This document shows positions 52,821 through 63,784 of a stretch of DNA of 64,000 nucleotides, one piece after another (the stretch's first letter is position 1; the number at the start of each line of letters is the position of its first letter). Under the pieces are notes generated by a model. That model had not been told where the DNA came from. It worked only from the letters and a program-made list of their open reading frames with translations, and ran no database searches. Both the position numbers and the translations under genes were made by a program. The stretch lies in contig CM030937.1 in the NCBI GenBank assembly GCA_018136815.1, positions 5,350,632 through 5,414,631 on the forward strand, in the 5' to 3' direction. The DNA is from Isochrysis galbana (lineage: Eukaryota; Haptophyta; Isochrysidales; Isochrysidaceae).

Positions 52821-54440
52821 TCAAGGTATCGGCTCTCCGATCTCGCCTTCGCCGTACCAGTCCTTGCCCACGCGGGTCGAGGCGAAGATGGGTAGCCGGT
52901 TGCGCATATGGATCCGGTCGATCTCCCAGAGCAAGTCCGCCGGGAGTTCCTTGTCATCTGTGCGGGTGAGAGGGCGTGGGTGAGCGAGTCGAGGAATTGG
53001 CGGAGTGCCCCCCTCCCAAGGGTGAATGCCAATGTGCATTGCCCGGAGCTCGGTGCGCACGCGTGGAGTGTCTAGAGGCGTGCCCATGGAGATTGCATCG
53101 CAGAGGGCACCGGGGGCCACGCGGGAGATCTCCACTAGGCGGGCCAACGACTGCCATGGGTTGGGCGACGGCATACCCGTGAAGAACTTGACGTCCTGCT
53201 TGAGCTGGTTCACCGACGAGGTGCCGAGCAAGACGGAGGTGCAAGCAGGGCGCGAGCGGGTCCACCGCAGCGAGAGCTCGGTGAGGGACATGCCTGCCTC
53301 CATGGCAAGCTTGGCATAGGCCCGAGTGGCCTCTTGTGCTGGACCCGAGCGATAACGGTAAAGAGTGCGTCCCCAGCCAAGCTCGTCCATGCGGCCGCGA
53401 GGCTGCTTGGCGTTGGCAAGCGCGCGCGCCCGGTCCGCGTCGTCCGCTGCCGCCGGCACATCAAGGTACTTGCCCGTGAGCATGCCGCCCGCAAGCGTGT
53501 TGTATGCCATAAAGCCGACGTCCTCATTCCATGGCGCTGAGGCCTCCGACACCCCATTCTCCTCGATGCGCCGATTGATCAGGCTGTAGTCGTTCTGCAT
53601 CACGCAGGGCGGCGCCACGCCAAGCAGTCGCGCCGCCATAATTGAGCCCATTAGTCCGTACGCGTTGTCGTTGCACATGCCCCAGCCACGGATCACGCCA
53701 TCGTTCACGAGCTTGCCCATCGTACTGGCAATTTGCTCGAAAGACGCGCCCTGCCTCGACGAGGCGCCAATCTGATAGTTGTACTCGAGCGACTGACCCC
53801 AATTGGCCTGCGGAGTGTAGCGGGCAGGCCAGTGCAGCAGGTAAATGTCGAGGTAGTCCGTGCCAAGACGTTTGAGTGTGCCTTGTAAATCAGCTTCGAT
53901 GTTGCGTGGAGTCACGTTGCGGCCGCCCGTGATTTTCGAGGCAATCACGAGGTCCTTGCGGCGAGTCTTGTCCTTCGCCAGCCAGGATCCAATTATCTGC
54001 TCGGTTAGCCCTTCCGGGTGCTGCCGATCAGAAGGGATGGGATACTGCTCGGCCGTGTCGATGAAGTTGACCCCGTTGGCCCGCGCGATGTCAAGCATCT
54101 GGTGGCATGCAGCCTCATCCGGCGCGTTGAAGTCCGTGCTGCCCCATCGCTGCGTGCCGAGCGCGAGCTGGCTCACCAGGATGCCGCTTGAACCTAGGCT
54201 GCGCTGATGCATCCCGTTGACGATGCGGTCTCTGGCGGAGGGAATGGGTGCAGCGTTGGCGGCAAACATCTCACCCGCGAGGAAGGGCATAAGCCGGCGA
54301 AGTCCGCGCGAGATGGCCACAGCGTTTGACGAGCGCAGCAGCGCACGACGGCCAGAGGTACGCGCGACCGGTCGAGGGTAACAGAGCGCGAGCGCACCCG
54401 GACTGAGGAGGAGGAGGAGTGCGCGGGCGAGCATGGACAT
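52821..54440 (-). CDS. Aldo/keto reductase with plastid-type leader (two exons)
   Basis: Exons 54440-53177 and 52957-52821 give 466 aa. NADPH-dependent aldo/keto reductase of the bacterial Tas/YajO-like type. The catalytic tetrad is visible: D128 and Y133 (GVNFIDTAEQYP), K169 (LVIASKI) and H203 (LLHWP). Cofactor-binding blocks SVLLGTSSVNQLKQDV and the C-terminal LPADLLWEIDRIHMRNRLP are present. The leader has three parts: a signal peptide (MSMLARALLLLLSPGALALC), a basic Ser/Arg transit-like stretch (PVARTSGRRALLRSSNAVAI), and a second hydrophobic stretch ending in Ala (RRLMPFLAGEMFAANAAP), as expected for a thylakoid-lumen protein in a complex plastid. The 219-nt intron (GGTATG...CACAG) has no stop in frame, so retention would add 73 residues, but the joined form matches the family better. 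A CT tract precedes the gene (54500-54660, GA on plus). Confidence 0.88.
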   Translation of the reverse strand: MSMLARALLLLLSPGALALCYPRPVARTSGRRALLRSSNAVAISRGLRRLMPFLAGEMFAANAAPIPSARDRIVNGMHQRSLGSSGILVSQLALGTQRWGSTDFNAPDEAACHQMLDIARANGVNFIDTAEQYPIPSDRQHPEGLTEQIIGSWLAKDKTRRKDLVIASKITGGRNVTPRNIEADLQGTLKRLGTDYLDIYLLHWPARYTPQANWGQSLEYNYQIGASSRQGASFEQIASTMGKLVNDGVIRGWGMCNDNAYGLMGSIMAARLLGVAPPCVMQNDYSLINRRIEENGVSEASAPWNEDVGFMAYNTLAGGMLTGKYLDVPAAADDADRARALANAKQPRGRMDELGWGRTLYRYRSGPAQEATRAYAKLAMEAGMSLTELSLRWTRSRPACTSVLLGTSSVNQLKQDVKFFTGMPSPNPWQSLARLVEISRVAPGALCDAISMGTPLDTPRVRTELRAMHIGIHPWEGGTPPIPRLAHPRPLTRTDDKELPADLLWEIDRIHMRNRLPIFASTRVGKDWYGEGEIGEPIP

Positions 54441-54756
54441 GACTTGGGGAGACAGCGTGAGAGAGAGAACCGGAGGGCTGGGCCCAGACGTCAAAAACAG
54501 AGGAATAGAGGGGGAGAGAGAGAGAGAGAAGGAGGGAGAGGGAGAGGGAGGAAGGGAGGGAGGAAGAGGTGGCGGAGGGAGGAGGGAGAGGGAGAGAGGG
54601 AGCGCGCGAGAGCACAGCGCTCGGCCGCCCGTCGGCAAGTGGGGCGAGAGAGAGAGAGAGGGAGCGACCTCCCAGGTCTCGCGTTCCCCTCCGGTATCTT
54701 CCGAAACCAACCCGCGATACATAATACAACTCCTAGATCTATAATAATAATAAAAC

Positions 54757-55213
54757 AACTGAGCGTTAGTACCACTACTCCCACTAGCCCGGTACTATCA
54801 CGACACCCCTCAGCGCACCTGCCCGCACGCCTTGAAGTGGTGGCACAGACACATACACATATGCATCCCTTCAAATCTCCCCCCTCGCAAATCGCAAACC
54901 CCCGGCTCCCATTATAACTCTCCACAAGCTACGACAATGAGGGAAAACCCAGTGAGGCGGACCGACCTACGTCGGGCGACTCACCGGGGAAAAACACCGG
55001 GGGGGGGGGGGGACCTCTCGTCGAGAAGCAGAACGGCCCTTACAGCTCGCGCCGCGAGCAGTCCTCGAAGAAATAAATGACTGCGCCCCCCGATACCTGC
55101 CACAAGGACGTCTTGAGCCACTCCCTTCTTCTCGCCTCTCCTGTCGCCAGCCGCCCCCCTTCGCCCGTTTGCTAACGCAAACGGGGTCCGTTTCTTACCG
55201 CACTCCATCGGTA
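54757..55213 (+). repeat. Interspersed repeat R1, 5' half, fused to LINE coding sequence
   Basis: Starts GAGCGTTAGTACCACTACTC and follows the 22485 copy through CCCGGCTCCCATTATAACTC, the G run, GCTAACGCAAACGGGG and CGCACTCCATCGG, then switches at about 55213 to LINE coding sequence (AAATGGATACTAAACTACCT). In the 22.5-kb copy the same point continues with GGGGGGTGCAAATCC. Confidence 0.8.
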
Positions 55214-56785
55214 CAAACGAAATGGATACTAAACTACCTCAACGCGAGGAAGGCCATTTGGAAACACGCGCTCGACGCGTGGTTCTGCAGAACCGGGCTC
55301 GGCCGCGGGGCCGTTCTATCCTCGATCCCCACGAAGACGCTTACCTGCAGCATCAGGGGAAACCCGGCACTGCCGGCATTCTGGAAGGACGCCTTAGCGA
55401 ACTTCAGGACCCTGGAGATACGTCGCACGAGACTCACGAGAGAAGGAGCGCTGTCACAACCGATATGGCACAATCCCCACGATCCACCACCGCTCAAGCG
55501 GGGGGCGTGGATCAGCCTATGGGAAACCCTCCAAACACATGTCGCACATAACATCTATAAAGACGAAAACCTCACGGAGCCCTACACACGTGAAGAATGC
55601 GCACGATACCTAGAGCACCTCCCCGAAATATTTGATCATAAGGGGAGCAAAATACAAAAAACGGAATTCCTAGACTCGTGGGAACGAGTAGTGCAACATG
55701 TCTCGCACCTCCTGGCGAAAGCGAAAGAGACCCCGCCCTCTGACCCGGCCCCCACCGAAGGGAACAGGGAGACGCCAAACACGTCCGCAGCGCCGGCAGA
55801 CGCACCTAGAGAAACCAGAGTCTCTGAAAGCGATACGTACATCACTAGAATGAATAACATATGGATATATACAAACACCAACTACCTAGGAGAAACTATG
55901 AACACCACCGAGGTAGCGAAACCGGGCGAAGAAAGGCACTACTACGCTCCCGCCAAATGGGAGAATGGGCTAAAAGGCCCGAAACACCTCGAATTCCCTC
56001 TCGCGGAAGAGTACACGCTTAGCGAAAAGACGCAACTAGACCAAATCACCGTATCGGATATAACACGAGAGCTAAAGGGAGACGGCTCCGGCAGCAAACC
56101 TCAGCCAGCGCGGGAAGCGTGGGCCCGCAAGATTGGCCTGACACACGACGAGTGGAAGCACGTGGCGAAACTCTACACTCACCCCCTGTTAAAACACACA
56201 GACAAACACCTACATTTTAAACACGTTACACATAGGAGGCTGGGTACGCGCAACCGTTTCACAGCGGCGGTCACCACAAAGTGTAGGCTTTGCGGGAAAC
56301 ACAGAGAGAACTCGACGCACCTAGCTAGGTGCCCGTCCACGCTCCCGATATTTCAAACCATAGAAGCTATAGCGGGATACACCCCGGCGAAAGACAGATC
56401 GACGACTCAAAAACTCAAAGACAGACTATTTGCGTACCCGAACTCCCCGACGCCGGACAGCCTCAAAGCCCTCTACCTAATAGCATGGAGATACATCATT
56501 GGTGACTTCTACAAGGTGGAATTTGAAAATCACACCTTCCACCACGTGCCGGTTATCGAGAGAGTTCTAAGCAGGTTCACGGTCCTCGTCAGAGGTCGTG
56601 AACCTCCGAACGATTTCTCAACCGCACGCACGCGCAAGGCCACCCAAGGAAGGAAGCCGAAAATCAAATCTCCACACGACCTCAGCGCCCCCGTCTTTTC
56701 AACTAACAACAAAGGCGCCTTGGTAATGAACACGAATCTATCACTGGTAGCGAAAGCCCTCAACATAGCAGAGCGTCTTGCCTAA
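55214..56785 (+). pseudogene. LINE ORF2 C-terminal fragment, frame intact
   Basis: An open frame of about 520 codons without a plausible ATG at its start (the frame upstream opens at TTG inside repeat R1). It begins WILNYLNARKAIWKHALDAW then FCRTGLGRG, which matches the same region of the decayed LINE at 4.6 kb, where it follows reverse transcriptase thumb sequence. The reverse transcriptase domain is therefore deleted here. Near the end a CCHC-type knuckle is present: CRLCGKHRENSTHLARC, typical of the region after the reverse transcriptase in many LINEs, preceded by KHVTHRRLGTRNRFTAAVTT. Codon use is A-rich, unlike the host genes. The frame has no stop over 1.57 kb, so the copy is young. Confidence 0.78.
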
Positions 56786-57107
56786 CCAAGCGACCCCTAG
56801 CCGCTAGTCGCGAGCCGACCAACCGACGACAGACCTTAGTCATAATGACCACAGTTGCCTGACGCCCAGCACAAAAAACAAACACACATCAGCCGGTAGC
56901 CCGATGGCACAAGAGGAAGGTGAGAACCAGGCCGTCGAGAATCGGTACACACCGTCTGCCGCTAAAAACCCACTACACCCAGCCCCTAGGTAGAGCACGA
57001 GGGGACGAGCCGCAAGGCAGGTGGAGGGGGAGGGAAGGGAAGCGGGCGTGGCTGCGTAGATACTGTGCAGGGTCGCGCGCGCGGCGAGACTATTAAGAAG
57101 TTTTTTT

Positions 57108-57590
57108 TTACCGCACTCCATCGGGGGGGGTGCAAAACTCCCCCTCTCCCTCTCTCCATTCTCCTCCACCCCTCTCCCTGCGGCGCGTCGCCATGCGGCG
57201 CGCCACGGCCTGCTCTCAGAGGGCCTTTGGGGGCTCCCAGAGGGCCAGCAAGGGCAGCTCAGGGGGCAGTGGAGGCTGGGGCTCAGCCCCTGGCCCCCCC
57301 TGCCTCTCCCACGCTTGCCACGCTGGCCAATGGAGCCTCCCAGTGGCATCTGTATGCCTGGCGACCAGGGGAGGGGGGGGAGTCAGCTCGAGGGCAGGCC
57401 CAGTATGGGCGTGGGAGTGCGAGTCGCGGCCCGCGCCCACGAAGGGTCTGGGCCAGGATGATGACTGCCCAGCCCCCGCCAGAGGGCAGGGGCTAAGGTT
57501 GATTGTACGGGCCCACCCCGGGGGGTGTCCGCGATGGAGAGAGGGGGGCGCGAGGCCCCCATTGACCCCCACTTATAAAAGTAGGTTGAC
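57108..57590 (+). repeat. Interspersed repeat R1, 3' half
   Basis: Starts CCGCACTCCATCGGGGGG, passes the palindromic GGCGCGTCGCCATGCGGCGC and CTCAGGGGGCAGTGGAGGCT, and ends GACCCCCACTTATAAAAGTA. The same order is seen at 22955-23120. Together with 54757-55213 it brackets the LINE fragment, as if the LINE coding part had been inserted into, or recombined with, one R1 unit. Confidence 0.75.
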
Positions 57591-59706
57591 TGACAACTCC
57601 TAGATCTAGATGTAGAAGTAGTGAAGTAGTAGATGTGAAAGACAGAAACAGTGTTTTTTTTGGAGGCCAAAAGCAGTGTTTCTCACGACTGTTTTTCCAA
57701 CGCCCTCCGTTTTGAGAGCGGGGCTGGGGCTGGGAGCCGCCCGTGCGCGGCGCGCGCGAGCGCGGCGTGCTCGCGGGATCGGGGCCACCACGCACGCGGA
57801 TCGCGACGCATGAGTGGGGTTGGGGTTTGGGGTTAGGGACGGGTACACATTTCGGAAATTTTTTTCCAAATTTGAGGCCCTTATGCCGCGCGCCATTTCG
57901 CGCGAAATTTCGCGAAATTTAGGTGGCAAATGGGATCCACAAGGGGCGCTATTCCGGGGGGGGGGGCGGGAAATGGGGACCGGGGACGGGAGGGGGGGGG
58001 CGGGAAGGAAGGGGGGCGCGCGGAGCGCGCGCTCGGCCCTCGGCACGGTCTCGCCCCGCCGCTCCCATGGCCGCATGGGTACCGAGTCGTCCGAGGAGGA
58101 GGAGGAGGAGGAGGTCGAGCTCGAGGATGACGTCGAGTTCGAGGACGAGGATGGGGGCGAGGACGACGACGACGGGAAGGAGGAATTCTGTGGCGGGTGG
58201 AACATTCAACAATTGCATCGGCGCGGGCCTTGTCTAGGTCCAGGGCGTCAAGACTTACGAGAGGATGTCAAGTTCGTCGGCGGCGTCGGCAGCGTATGTT
58301 TATGTTTATGTTTTCTCTGCTTAATTAATAATAATTAATTAAGTGCATGTTTGGGGACGTGCAAATAAATTCGTTGTCAGACCATCTTCAAGCCGCGTTG
58401 CGGCTGCGTGTCAACCGGGGAGGATTGGAATAAATGAAAATGATTCTGAAAAGCATTCATGATCATGATGATCATGGATAGCATTAGGCATGATGTGATG
58501 ATATGAAGATATAAAGGCTCTACATGGTCTTGCTTGTTAGGCGTAGGCCTAGGCCTAGGCCTCTAGAGCGTGCCGATACAACATTACGGTATAGCGATCG
58601 ATGCTTGTGTGTTATATAAGTTACATTACTATGGTATAGCTATAGCTAGTAGCTAGCGTTAGTTATAGTAGTTGATTAAACGAAATCTAGCGCAAAATTT
58701 GGGGGGGAAGGAGCAAAATATGTCTCAAAATCAAGCACAAAATTTGGGGTAGTCGAGCGCGAAACTTGTACCCGTCCCTATTTGGGGTTGGGTCGAACAA
58801 GGGATGAAAATGGAATCATAGGGAGGCGAGCGGCACAGATTCAACAAGTCCAAGAAAGTCGGTAAGGGCTCGGTGTTTCTCAACGTCCTAGAGTTGAGAT
58901 CCAGCGACAGCGAGCTTGGCAGCTTGTGGCAGGCTTCGCGTATGCCGATTCTCACAAACGACAAACGACGTGTTCGTGTGGGAAGGTGTCATGTCCGTGG
59001 ATTGTGGATTGGTTTCATAATGTGTGCTTGTGCTTGTGGGAATCTTAAGAGAGGGGTGTGCAAGAAGAGGGTAGAAGGGGGGTGCACAGTGTACAGCTTC
59101 GACGGGGCGCAAATCGTGTGCTTGTATGTAGCTTGTAGAGGCTCAGCTCGGTCCTGAGAGTGATGTGAGTTCTTGTGAGCCAGCCGGAGGCGGCGGGGCT
59201 GGTGCAAGAAGCTCCTGGCTCCTGGTTTCTGGTTTCGCGTTTCGCGTGCATTTGAGTACAAAAAATGTCACTTTCACTTTCACGATTCACTATCACTATG
59301 AGTCACCCCCTTATAGCCATTTTCAAAAAAAAACCTACACGTCGTCGGCGCAAGACATCGCAGGGGGCAACTTTTCCCCAGTCGGAGCGACCTCTAGATG
59401 TCTAAGGGTCAACATTTATTTTACCCCATAGAAATGGGGCTTATCCATGAAGCGGTAGTCTCTAGAGTAGTAGAGTACTAGTAGTCGTGGAAGATTCCTC
59501 TACTCCTCTAGAGGAGAGTATCGCCGACGCCCTACATTACCATACCGCCTGAGAAGGCCGCCCAGCATCGGCCGCTAAGTGGTTGGAGGGAAGGAGGAGG
59601 GAGGGAGGGAGGGAGGGAGGGAGGGAGGGGGAAGGTGGAAGGGGAGCCGGGAGCGAGGGAACGGGTCTCGCCGGCGACGGGGCGAGAGCGAGCGAGCGAG
59701 CGAGCG

Positions 59707-59756
<50 letters not shown>

Positions 59757-59795
59757 CAGCCGGCTCCCCCCCTCCACCTGCGCCACTAGCTGACG
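57591..59795. other. Intergenic, no gene recognised
   Basis: 58080-58190 encodes an acidic run (EEEEEEEVELEDDVEFEDED) after an ATG at 58077 (GGTACCGAGTCGTCCGAGGA context), possibly the start of a lost or unrecognised gene. 58543-58562 has GGCCTA in tandem. 59690-59754 is a GAGC/GA repeat immediately upstream of the next gene. Confidence 0.4.
59708..59754. repeat. (GA)n microsatellite
   Basis: About 23 GA units preceded by four GAGC units (59690-59709), ending about 42 bp before the start codon of the Rossmann-fold gene. Confidence 0.95.
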
Positions 59796-61376
59796 ATGGC
59801 CCTTCTCGCAACGCTTGCGCTCGCGTGGAGCACCAGCTGCCCCCGTGTCGGCCTCACCGCAGCTGGAGCGCACCGGTGCGCGCTCGTCCAGATGGAGGAG
59901 CTCGACAGGGACAGCCTAGAATTGGTGTTGCGCGCTCTGGAGGAGAGCAGGGATTGGGTGTCAAAAGATGTCGCGGCAGCTGCCATGCAAGCGGCGCGAG
60001 AAAAGCGCTCGTTGGATGCGTTCATCTCGGAGCTGCAGGCGGAGGTGGCCGAGGCAGGCCAGATTATCTCTGAGGACTTTGACATGCTCCAGTTGCACCT
60101 GCAAGATCAATCGGAGGCATACGCAAGGGATAAGCAAAAGGACATGGCGCAACGGGCGGAATCGCTGCTCTCTGCTCTCGAGGAGGCGGCCCCTCCATCC
60201 TTCAGGAATCGCAACGCTCTTGCCATACCCCCGCAAAAGTCTCCGTTGCTGCCAAGAGGAGCTAAAGTCTTTGTGGCGGGCACCAATTCGGCTCTCGGCG
60301 AGATGCTCACGAAGATGCTTACGTCTCTCGGACACGTCATCCGCCGCGGCCCGGACTCTTGCCCCGCCAATTTTGCCGACCCGACCCTCCCGCCGTCGTA
60401 CAAGCTCCGACGCGAGGTGGATGGCGCCGACGCTATCGTGCTGGTCTGCGAGGGCATCTGCGAGGGCGGTGTGAATCCAACCTATCTCACCTGCCTGGCA
60501 CGGGTGCTGCCACCCAGCTTGCGCCGTGTGCTCATCGTCAGTCCGCCCGGCGTGGATCGCACCCTTGACTTGCGCTTTGCCTTCAAGAACTTGCTGGGCC
60601 AACTCGACCGGCAGCGGGCCGCTGCTGATGAGCTCGCCGTTGCCGCTCGAAAGGTGAGCGCCGCCACCACGGTGATGTACGTAGAGGTTGGAGAGGGGCC
60701 GGACGACGGAGTGCGCATCGCCGCGGGCGATGCCCTCGCTGGCGGCGTGAGCGCCAAGGTGGCCGCGCTTGCTGTGCGCGAGGCCCTTAGTCGGGCGGAG
60801 TCGGTGGACAAGCGGTTCTCCCTCGGGCCGGGCGGGAATGCCGGTGCGGTCGGGCTGGGCCCGACGGCTACTGCAGCCATCTGGGATGACGAGTTCCTAA
60901 AGCTCCAGGGGCCCGAAATTGGCCGTTTTGCAACCGAGCCAGGAGTATCGGCCGAGTTTCTGCGTGATTGGGCGCGGAGGCTGCAAAAGGAGAGCGGCCC
61001 GGGAGGCACGCGATCGGGCTTGCTCTCTTCATTCGTCGTCGTGGACTTGCCGACTGCGGCGGCACGCGCAGCCGCGAAGCGGCTGGCCCACATGGACGAG
61101 CTGCCCATGGGCGCTCGGATCCGCTTTCTGGCCTCGGGCGCGGAGTACGTTGGAGAGGAGGAAGAGGAGCGCATGAAGGGCGACTTTGACGGCGCGATAG
61201 ACTTGCTCGTCGAGGAGCGGCGCGTACGTGTCGTGCGCGCTGAAATGGAGCCCGTCTTCCGGAGGGGCAAGGATGGCTCGCGGATCGAGGTGACACCCTT
61301 GGTAAAGGTGGAGTCCGAGGCTCGGCTGCTCGCCCGGCTAGACGCCGACCTTCGAGCCGAAGGCCTGCTATGGTGA
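59796..61376 (+). CDS. Rossmann-fold (atypical SDR-like) protein, probably plastid
   Basis: 526 aa, single exon, ATG at 59796 after CTGACG. The leader (MALLATLALAWSTSCPRVGL, TAAGAHRC) has a hydrophobic signal-like start. Residues 35-130 form a charged helical region (VLRALEESRDWVSKDVAAAA, AREKRSLDAFISELQAEVAE). A dinucleotide-binding motif follows at 158-170: VFVAGTNSALGEM, resembling the atypical SDR 'V.VAGA.G..G' but with S-A-L-G in place of the usual second glycines. VDGADAIVLVCEG and LRRVLIVSPPGVDR fit strands 4 and 5. There is no Tyr-x3-Lys active site, so it is probably a non-catalytic or epimerase-like SDR, as in plastid assembly factors. The C-terminal 120 residues (LPMGARIRFLASGAEYVGEE and on) are not recognised. 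Exact function unknown. Confidence 0.7.
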   Translation: MALLATLALAWSTSCPRVGLTAAGAHRCALVQMEELDRDSLELVLRALEESRDWVSKDVAAAAMQAAREKRSLDAFISELQAEVAEAGQIISEDFDMLQLHLQDQSEAYARDKQKDMAQRAESLLSALEEAAPPSFRNRNALAIPPQKSPLLPRGAKVFVAGTNSALGEMLTKMLTSLGHVIRRGPDSCPANFADPTLPPSYKLRREVDGADAIVLVCEGICEGGVNPTYLTCLARVLPPSLRRVLIVSPPGVDRTLDLRFAFKNLLGQLDRQRAAADELAVAARKVSAATTVMYVEVGEGPDDGVRIAAGDALAGGVSAKVAALAVREALSRAESVDKRFSLGPGGNAGAVGLGPTATAAIWDDEFLKLQGPEIGRFATEPGVSAEFLRDWARRLQKESGPGGTRSGLLSSFVVVDLPTAAARAAAKRLAHMDELPMGARIRFLASGAEYVGEEEEERMKGDFDGAIDLLVEERRVRVVRAEMEPVFRRGKDGSRIEVTPLVKVESEARLLARLDADLRAEGLLW

Positions 61377-62778
61377 GAGAGAGCGCAGGGTGCACTTGGT
61401 GAAGGTTCTCGTTCGTGCATTCGCTTTCGTATTGTTTCACGTACATCGGTGCACCACAGTATGTCATTCCACGCACAATGTTTTCCCTTCATTTTTCGTT
61501 CTTTATTTTCCTTGAATTGTGTCGTGTGATACCGTGGTATCGCTTGAAGCTTGAAAAGTCGCGCACCCTACTGCTCTGCCGGGTAAGAGATAAGAGAGAA
61601 GAATGTCGCATTTCATATGTTCAGGCACGCCCGCCATTTTGCCTGCGTGCAAGACAGCATGCAGCACTAAAGTGCAATGCATGCAATGCGCTGCGTGCGG
61701 TTGCGCGCAGGCTTAGGCTTAGGCTTAGCCAACGCTACGGTGCGGTTGCGCGCAGGCGACGGCGCGCAGCACGCGCAAAGACTAAGCGACATGTCGACCG
61801 CCGAGCTGCCTCCAACACCGACCCGATACCCGAGGGCGTGACCCGCGACCCGCCGAATGGTAGTTGAGCGCGGTTGGTCCGCACGAATGCGCGGGAGCGC
61901 CAGCCAGACGCGTCACCGACCGACGGCACACACGCCGCCATCGCCGTGCGCTAACCCCTTCCGGTGAGCCTGTGCCCCACTTCTCGCTTTCCCTTTCCAT
62001 GGCCATTGCGCTTGGCCGCAAACACGCCCGGCAACACAACCACACACAAGCTACTTACACCCAAACAAAGAGACGACAGCAGACACAACCAAGAGTAGGG
62101 CGGTGGCAAGGCCACTGAAGGGGCAGCCCTCACCTTCGCCGCCGTCGCCATCGCCCCTCCTAGAACACCGTCTTTCACCCGAAGACCGTTGGAAGAGGCG
62201 CGCACTGCGCTTCCTTACAATAATTTGTTTGAGGAAGGTTTCAGGTTTCAGGAACGCGACTTCTTACTTCTTAGAACTCCCTCCTGACTCCTGAACTCCT
62301 GAATCACTCTTTCAGTCCTTGTTCCAACTTCCAACTTAACAAAAACCCTTGAGTGTAATGATTTTGTTACATACTACTGAATTAACCATGGCCATGGACA
62401 TCTGATGGCTCAGCTTGAGTCTGTCCCATATTCGACGGAACGTGACCTTGGTTGGCCATCAAGGCGCCCTGCAAGACTACAATCTTGGAACGCGAGTACC
62501 ACGGTGTGAATGTGAATGTGAATTCTCTTCTCTCCCGGATGATGAGAGGAGGAGGAGGAAGAAGCCCGAACGAAGAAGGAGGAACGAAACTACTTTCCAA
62601 GGAACGGGGCTCGAGAACCAACGAGAGAACCAGAGGACGGACGAGCTGAGAAGGATGGACGAGCTGAGAATGGAACGGGCTGCGGGCTGCGGCGGATCTC
62701 TCGGCGTTTCCCGCGCGCGTCCAAGCCCCCCTCCCCCCTCCCCCCCCTGCACCCCCTCCCCTCCCCTTCTCTCAGCAA
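61377..62778. other. Intergenic, no gene recognised
   Basis: 61690-61765 holds two copies of GTGCGGTTGCGCGCAGGC and GGCTTAGGCTTAGGCTTAG. 62535-62590 is GA-rich; 62725-62775 is C-rich directly before the sulfotransferase start. Confidence 0.4.
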
Positions 62779-63784
62779 ATGGCTGCTGGGGGCTGCTCTG
62801 TCGTCGGCGGGCCGGTGGACGTGCGGACACAGCTCCTCGTCTTTGGCATGAGCCGTTCGGGCACCTCGCTCACCACCTCGATAGTCGCTTCTCTCCTGCG
62901 CTCAGGCCAGCTCTCTGACCAGACCTGGCGGGGCGAGGCTGCCGCCTATCCGACAGACCGTCTCAACAAGCGCGGATACTTTGAGAGACACGACGTCGTC
63001 AATCTGAATTATAAGACCATCTATGAGGCCACTGGAGAGCCATGGATACGCTTCCCTGCCGGATTCGCTGCACACCCGACTCTCCTCAACTTCACCGACT
63101 CGGCGCAGGCGCGCACAAAGCGAGCCAACTTTGTCGCTGCGGCCAGCAAGATCCTGCGTGATATGGATAAGCACGCGCCATGGGTGTTGAAGGATGTCCG
63201 CTTTGGTCGGACACTCCCTCTCTGGTGGCCCCTGCTTCGGCAGCCTGTGTGCATCATCCCATACAGACATCCACTCGAGGTTGCCGAATCGTCCAAGCTG
63301 CACTCTGTGCGCCTATGGGAGAACTATATCACAGCGGCGCTCACCTCAACCCAGGCGCTCGGGTGCCCTACAGTGCTGATCTCATACGCGCAATGGTTAG
63401 ACCCCACATCGGCGCAGGCACAGCTCACTCGGCTGAACAACTTCTTGCGATGCGCTCAGGTATGCTCACGCCACTGCGGCTCTGCTGCTCCTCGCTTTGT
63501 ATATTCCCCGCGACTTGTTCTGCCGCTACTATGCGCCGTTGCAGGTGAAAGGTATAGGTGAGATGGCGCCGCGCGAGGTTGTGCAGCGTCTCGTCAGCAC
63601 GCAGGAGCACCACGCCACGGCCGAGAAGGCACGGGAGATATTCTTTCTTAGACGCCAATGGACGCCTAGCGCAGAGTGCTTGTGGAGCCAGCTTGAGAGT
63701 GGCGAGGCATTGTCTCCGCGCAGAAGGAGCTGTCATGCCAATGACACTGCTTCCAAGGACTCCGGGTGGTCATTGTCCGCATGA
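62779..63784 (+). CDS. Sulfotransferase-family protein (two exons)
   Basis: Exons 62779-63459 and 63545-63784 join in phase over an 85-nt GT-AG intron to 306 aa. The PAPS-binding loop is LLVFGMSRSGTSLTTSIV (residues 23-30 GMSRSGTS), preceded by a beta strand, and the 3'-phosphate motif is CIIPYRHPLEVAESSKLHS, where R/H and S match the usual 'RNP.d...S'. DRLNKRGYFERHDVVNLN and WVLKDVRFGRTLPLW are typical of carbohydrate or tyrosine sulfotransferase-like proteins of marine microbes. There is no transmembrane anchor, so a soluble or bacterial-type enzyme is likely. Exon 2 (VKGIGEMAPREVVQRLVSTQ) ends in a polar tail. The acceptor substrate cannot be assigned. Confidence 0.85.

Noticed and set aside
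55169-55213. TTG at 55169 as a real start of the LINE frame
   Set aside because: The first 15 codons lie in repeat R1 and read through non-coding sequence; the frame is best seen as a truncated C-terminus.
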